Assembly: GCA_019417125.1 (NCBI GenBank)
Contig: DXVZ01000155.1
Span: forward strand, 1-7,053
DNA from: Phascolarctobacterium sp.
GTDB lineage: Bacteria > Bacillota > Negativicutes > Acidaminococcales > Acidaminococcaceae
Direction of reading: 5' to 3'
Length of the DNA: 7,053 nt
Every line of letters starts with the position of its first letter. Positions within the stretch are counted from its first letter, which is position 1. The notes beneath the pieces were generated by a model. That model was not told where the DNA came from. It worked only from the letters and a program-made list of their open reading frames with translations, and made no database searches. The translations under genes and the position numbers were made by a program. Of this stretch, positions 5,575 through 7,053 are shown in pieces.

Positions 5575-6597
5575 ATGAAGAAATTTTTGGCTGTACTTGG
5601 CGTTGTGGTATGCGTGCTTGCAGGTTTGGGCACGGCGCAGACTGCCGCTAAAGACGGCGAAGCGCCCAAGGAACATGTTAAAATCTGCATCAGTATGCCG
5701 GTAAATATTGCTGATGCGCTGGCGGAGGATTTTACAGCGGCAAGCGGCATTGAGGCGGAGGTTGTGCCTTTGCCGCCGGGCAGCGCGGAACACCGCTTTA
5801 ATTTTTTAGCGTCATCCGGCAGCGATGTGTGGTTGGGCGGAACGGCGGAAGAATTTTACCTGGCGGCGGAGCGCGGGCTTTTGGCAAGTTACCAGCCGGA
5901 AGAAGCGTATGCCATTCCGGCGGAGTTCCGCCAGAATAACTGGCTGTGGACGGCGCTGTATATCGACCATATCGGCTTTTTAAGCAATAAGCAGAACCTG
6001 CATTACCTGGGGCTGTACGCGCCGGAAAGCTGGCAGGAGCTTTTGGCGGAGCCGCTGAAGTACGAACTTGCGGTGCCTGCCCCCCAAAACGGCGGCGCTG
6101 GCTACGGCATGATGACGGCGCTGTGGCAGCTGAAGGGCGAGGAAAAAGCGCTGGATTTTGCGGAGCAGCTGAACCGCCGCCGCCCGGAATATTTTGTAAA
6201 CTTGCAGGAAACTATTGATGAAGTACGGCAAGGCTATAAAACCGTCGCCGTGGTACCGCTGTCGGCGGCGCTGCTGCTGGAGCGCAGCGAAAGCAACCTG
6301 TTTGCCACCATACCGTCGGACGGCAATAAAAACCTCATCAGCGGCGCGGCAGTGCTGAACGCAAACAACGCCGCGGCAGGCAAATTTATAGATTACCTGC
6401 TGTCGCACCGCGCGGCGAAGATTGTTGACGAAAGCGGGCACGGGCTGGTGTGGAGTTTAAGCGCAGCGGCGGATGACAGCATGCGCAGCAGATATACCGG
6501 CAAAATGCTGACGCCGGTGGACGATTTAAGCTGGACGGCAGGGCAGAAAGCCGAAGTTATTAACCGCTGGCTGACGGCTGGCAAAACCATACAGTAA
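5575..6597 (+). CDS. Second, divergent solute-binding-like protein of the Fe(III) ABC superfamily
   Basis: The 340-aa precursor starts MKKFLAVLGV, with a hydrophobic stretch and likely signal peptidase I cleavage around residues 21-25. The Cys at 13 is inside the hydrophobic core and not in a lipobox, so the product should be soluble and exported, unlike the lipoprotein at 1565. Family resemblance is clear in DVWLGGTAEEFYLAAERGLL (84-103), in W-T-A-L-Y-I-D-H-I-G-F-L-S-N (125-138) and in PESWQELL (150-157), where related proteins read PKSW-DLL. It is only distantly like the first binding protein and keeps the GCG/CTG-rich codon style. It lies 91 nt beyond the ATPase stop, behind a terminator and its own promoter, so it is expressed separately. 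It could be an alternative receptor for the same permease or a periplasmic sensor partner for the neighbouring kinase; neither can be shown here. The ligand is unknown. Confidence 0.82.
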   Translation: MKKFLAVLGVVVCVLAGLGTAQTAAKDGEAPKEHVKICISMPVNIADALAEDFTAASGIEAEVVPLPPGSAEHRFNFLASSGSDVWLGGTAEEFYLAAERGLLASYQPEEAYAIPAEFRQNNWLWTALYIDHIGFLSNKQNLHYLGLYAPESWQELLAEPLKYELAVPAPQNGGAGYGMMTALWQLKGEEKALDFAEQLNRRRPEYFVNLQETIDEVRQGYKTVAVVPLSAALLLERSESNLFATIPSDGNKNLISGAAVLNANNAAAGKFIDYLLSHRAAKIVDESGHGLVWSLSAAADDSMRSRYTGKMLTPVDDLSWTAGQKAEVINRWLTAGKTIQ

Positions 6598-6607
6598 TTG
6601 GCAAATA

Positions 6608-6644
6608 AAAAACGGGCAGAAGTTTAATGCTTCTGTCCGTTTTT
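6608..6644. terminator. Bidirectional intrinsic terminator between convergent genes
   Basis: AAAAACGGGCAGAAG (6608-6622) and CTTCTGTCCGTTTTT (6630-6644) form a 15-bp stem with one G-T wobble and a 7-nt loop. A-tract and T-tract flank the GC-rich part, so it can end transcripts from both sides. In the minus-strand RNA the wobble becomes an A-C mismatch, making that direction slightly weaker. Confidence 0.88.
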
Positions 6645-6656
6645 ATGTATAGCTAT

Positions 6657-7053
6657 TTAAACTTTGCAGTTGGGCATAAGCGGCAGCGTAACGGTAAAGG
6701 TGCTGCCCTTGCCAGGCGTGCTTTCAACTTTAATCGTGCCGCCGTGCAAATTGGCAATCCATTGCACCATCGAAAGCCCCAGCCCTGCGCCGCTCTGCCC
6801 GCGATGGCTGTTTTCCGCCTGGTAAAAGCGCCGCCATATTTTAGGCAGTTCGTCCGGCGCGATGCCGCAGCCTGTATCTTTAATTGTACAGGTAACGCTT
6901 TTATCATCTTTACGCAGGCTAAAGAAAATTTTGCCGCCGTTTTCCGTATACTTAACGGCGTTGTCCAGCAGGTTCAGCAAAAGGCGCATTAATAGCGTCT
7001 GGTCGCCTTCAACTTCAACGCCAGGTTCAATATCGGCGGCAGCGGTTATGCCC
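6657..7053 (-). CDS. Sensor histidine kinase, C-terminal ATPase domain (partial, N terminus beyond right edge)
   Basis: The last 131 codons of a minus-strand gene are present; the frame stays open to the window edge, upstream of the internal Met at 6989. All ATP-binding boxes of a HATPase_c domain are visible, numbered from the edge: N-box NLLDNAVKYT (27-36), G1 box DTGCGI (59-64), F-box Phe 76 in RRFYQAE, and G2 box GAGLGLSM (88-95). The end, GGTIKVES-PGKGSTFTVTLP, is typical of class I kinases of the PhoR/WalK/BaeS kind. The phosphoacceptor His, sensor region and membrane helices lie off the window, so the signal is unknown. A response-regulator gene would be expected nearby to the right. 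It converges on the second binding-protein gene with 59 nt between stop codons and is not in its operon. Confidence 0.93.
   Translation of the reverse strand, partial: GITAAADIEPGVEVEGDQTLLMRLLLNLLDNAVKYTENGGKIFFSLRKDDKSVTCTIKDTGCGIAPDELPKIWRRFYQAENSHRGQSGAGLGLSMVQWIANLHGGTIKVESTPGKGSTFTVTLPLMPNCKV

Noticed and set aside
4935..5750. Long minus-strand open frame (271 codons) across the ATPase and second binding-protein genes
   Set aside because: It is antisense to two well-supported genes and a terminator, has low-complexity Ala/His/Asn composition and shows no domain.
6627..6992. Plus-strand open frame of 121 codons after the second binding-protein gene
   Set aside because: It begins inside the terminator hairpin and is the complement of the histidine kinase, whose N, G1, F and G2 boxes are clear.

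Overview
The window looks like a chromosomal segment from a Firmicute, with coding sequence of moderate GC and very AT-rich intergenic DNA. The class Negativicutes is a tentative guess. Strong Shine-Dalgarno sequences (AAAGGAG) fit Firmicutes. The locus carries one solute-binding protein with a clear lipobox and a second with a signal peptide but no lipobox. A non-lipidated binding protein makes most sense where there is a periplasm, that is, in a diderm. This assignment is inference from sequence style only.

Layout: 1-302 is AT-rich and has no gene; it contains a long imperfect hairpin and a possible promoter. 303-1367 (+) encodes an FkbM-family methyltransferase with an extra N-terminal Rossmann-like domain. 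1368-1564 is a regulatory-looking gap with tandem AT-rich repeats and a perfect 14-bp palindrome. 1565-5483 (+) is a complete ABC importer of the Fe(III)/AfuABC-FbpABC superfamily: lipoprotein binding protein, fused two-domain permease (best start 2742) and ATPase (TTG start at 4437). A hairpin plus T-run lies between the binding-protein and permease genes. A strong intrinsic terminator at 5497-5530 closes the operon. Directly after it, an extended -10 promoter drives 5575-6597 (+), a second, divergent binding-protein-like gene. A bidirectional terminator at 6608-6644 separates it from a convergent gene on the minus strand (6657 to the right edge), the C-terminal ATPase part of a sensor histidine kinase.

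How it fits together: the lipoprotein should capture the ligand at the outer face of the cytoplasmic membrane and pass it to a permease dimer-equivalent (two MetI-like halves in one chain) powered by two copies of the ATPase. Codon choice and the intercistronic hairpin suggest that the binding protein is made in excess over the membrane parts. The substrate cannot be read from sequence: the family is usually labelled ferric iron, but the C-lobe lacks the adjacent tyrosine pair of classical ferric-binding proteins, and relatives such as AfuA bind phosphorylated sugars. The second binding protein, with its own promoter and next to a sensor kinase, could be an alternative receptor or a sensing partner; this is a hypothesis. 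I see no mobile element, CRISPR array, tRNA or rRNA, and no clearly new type of system. The most unusual signals are the regulatory repeats at 1424-1516 and the hairpins at 70-121 and 2648-2714.
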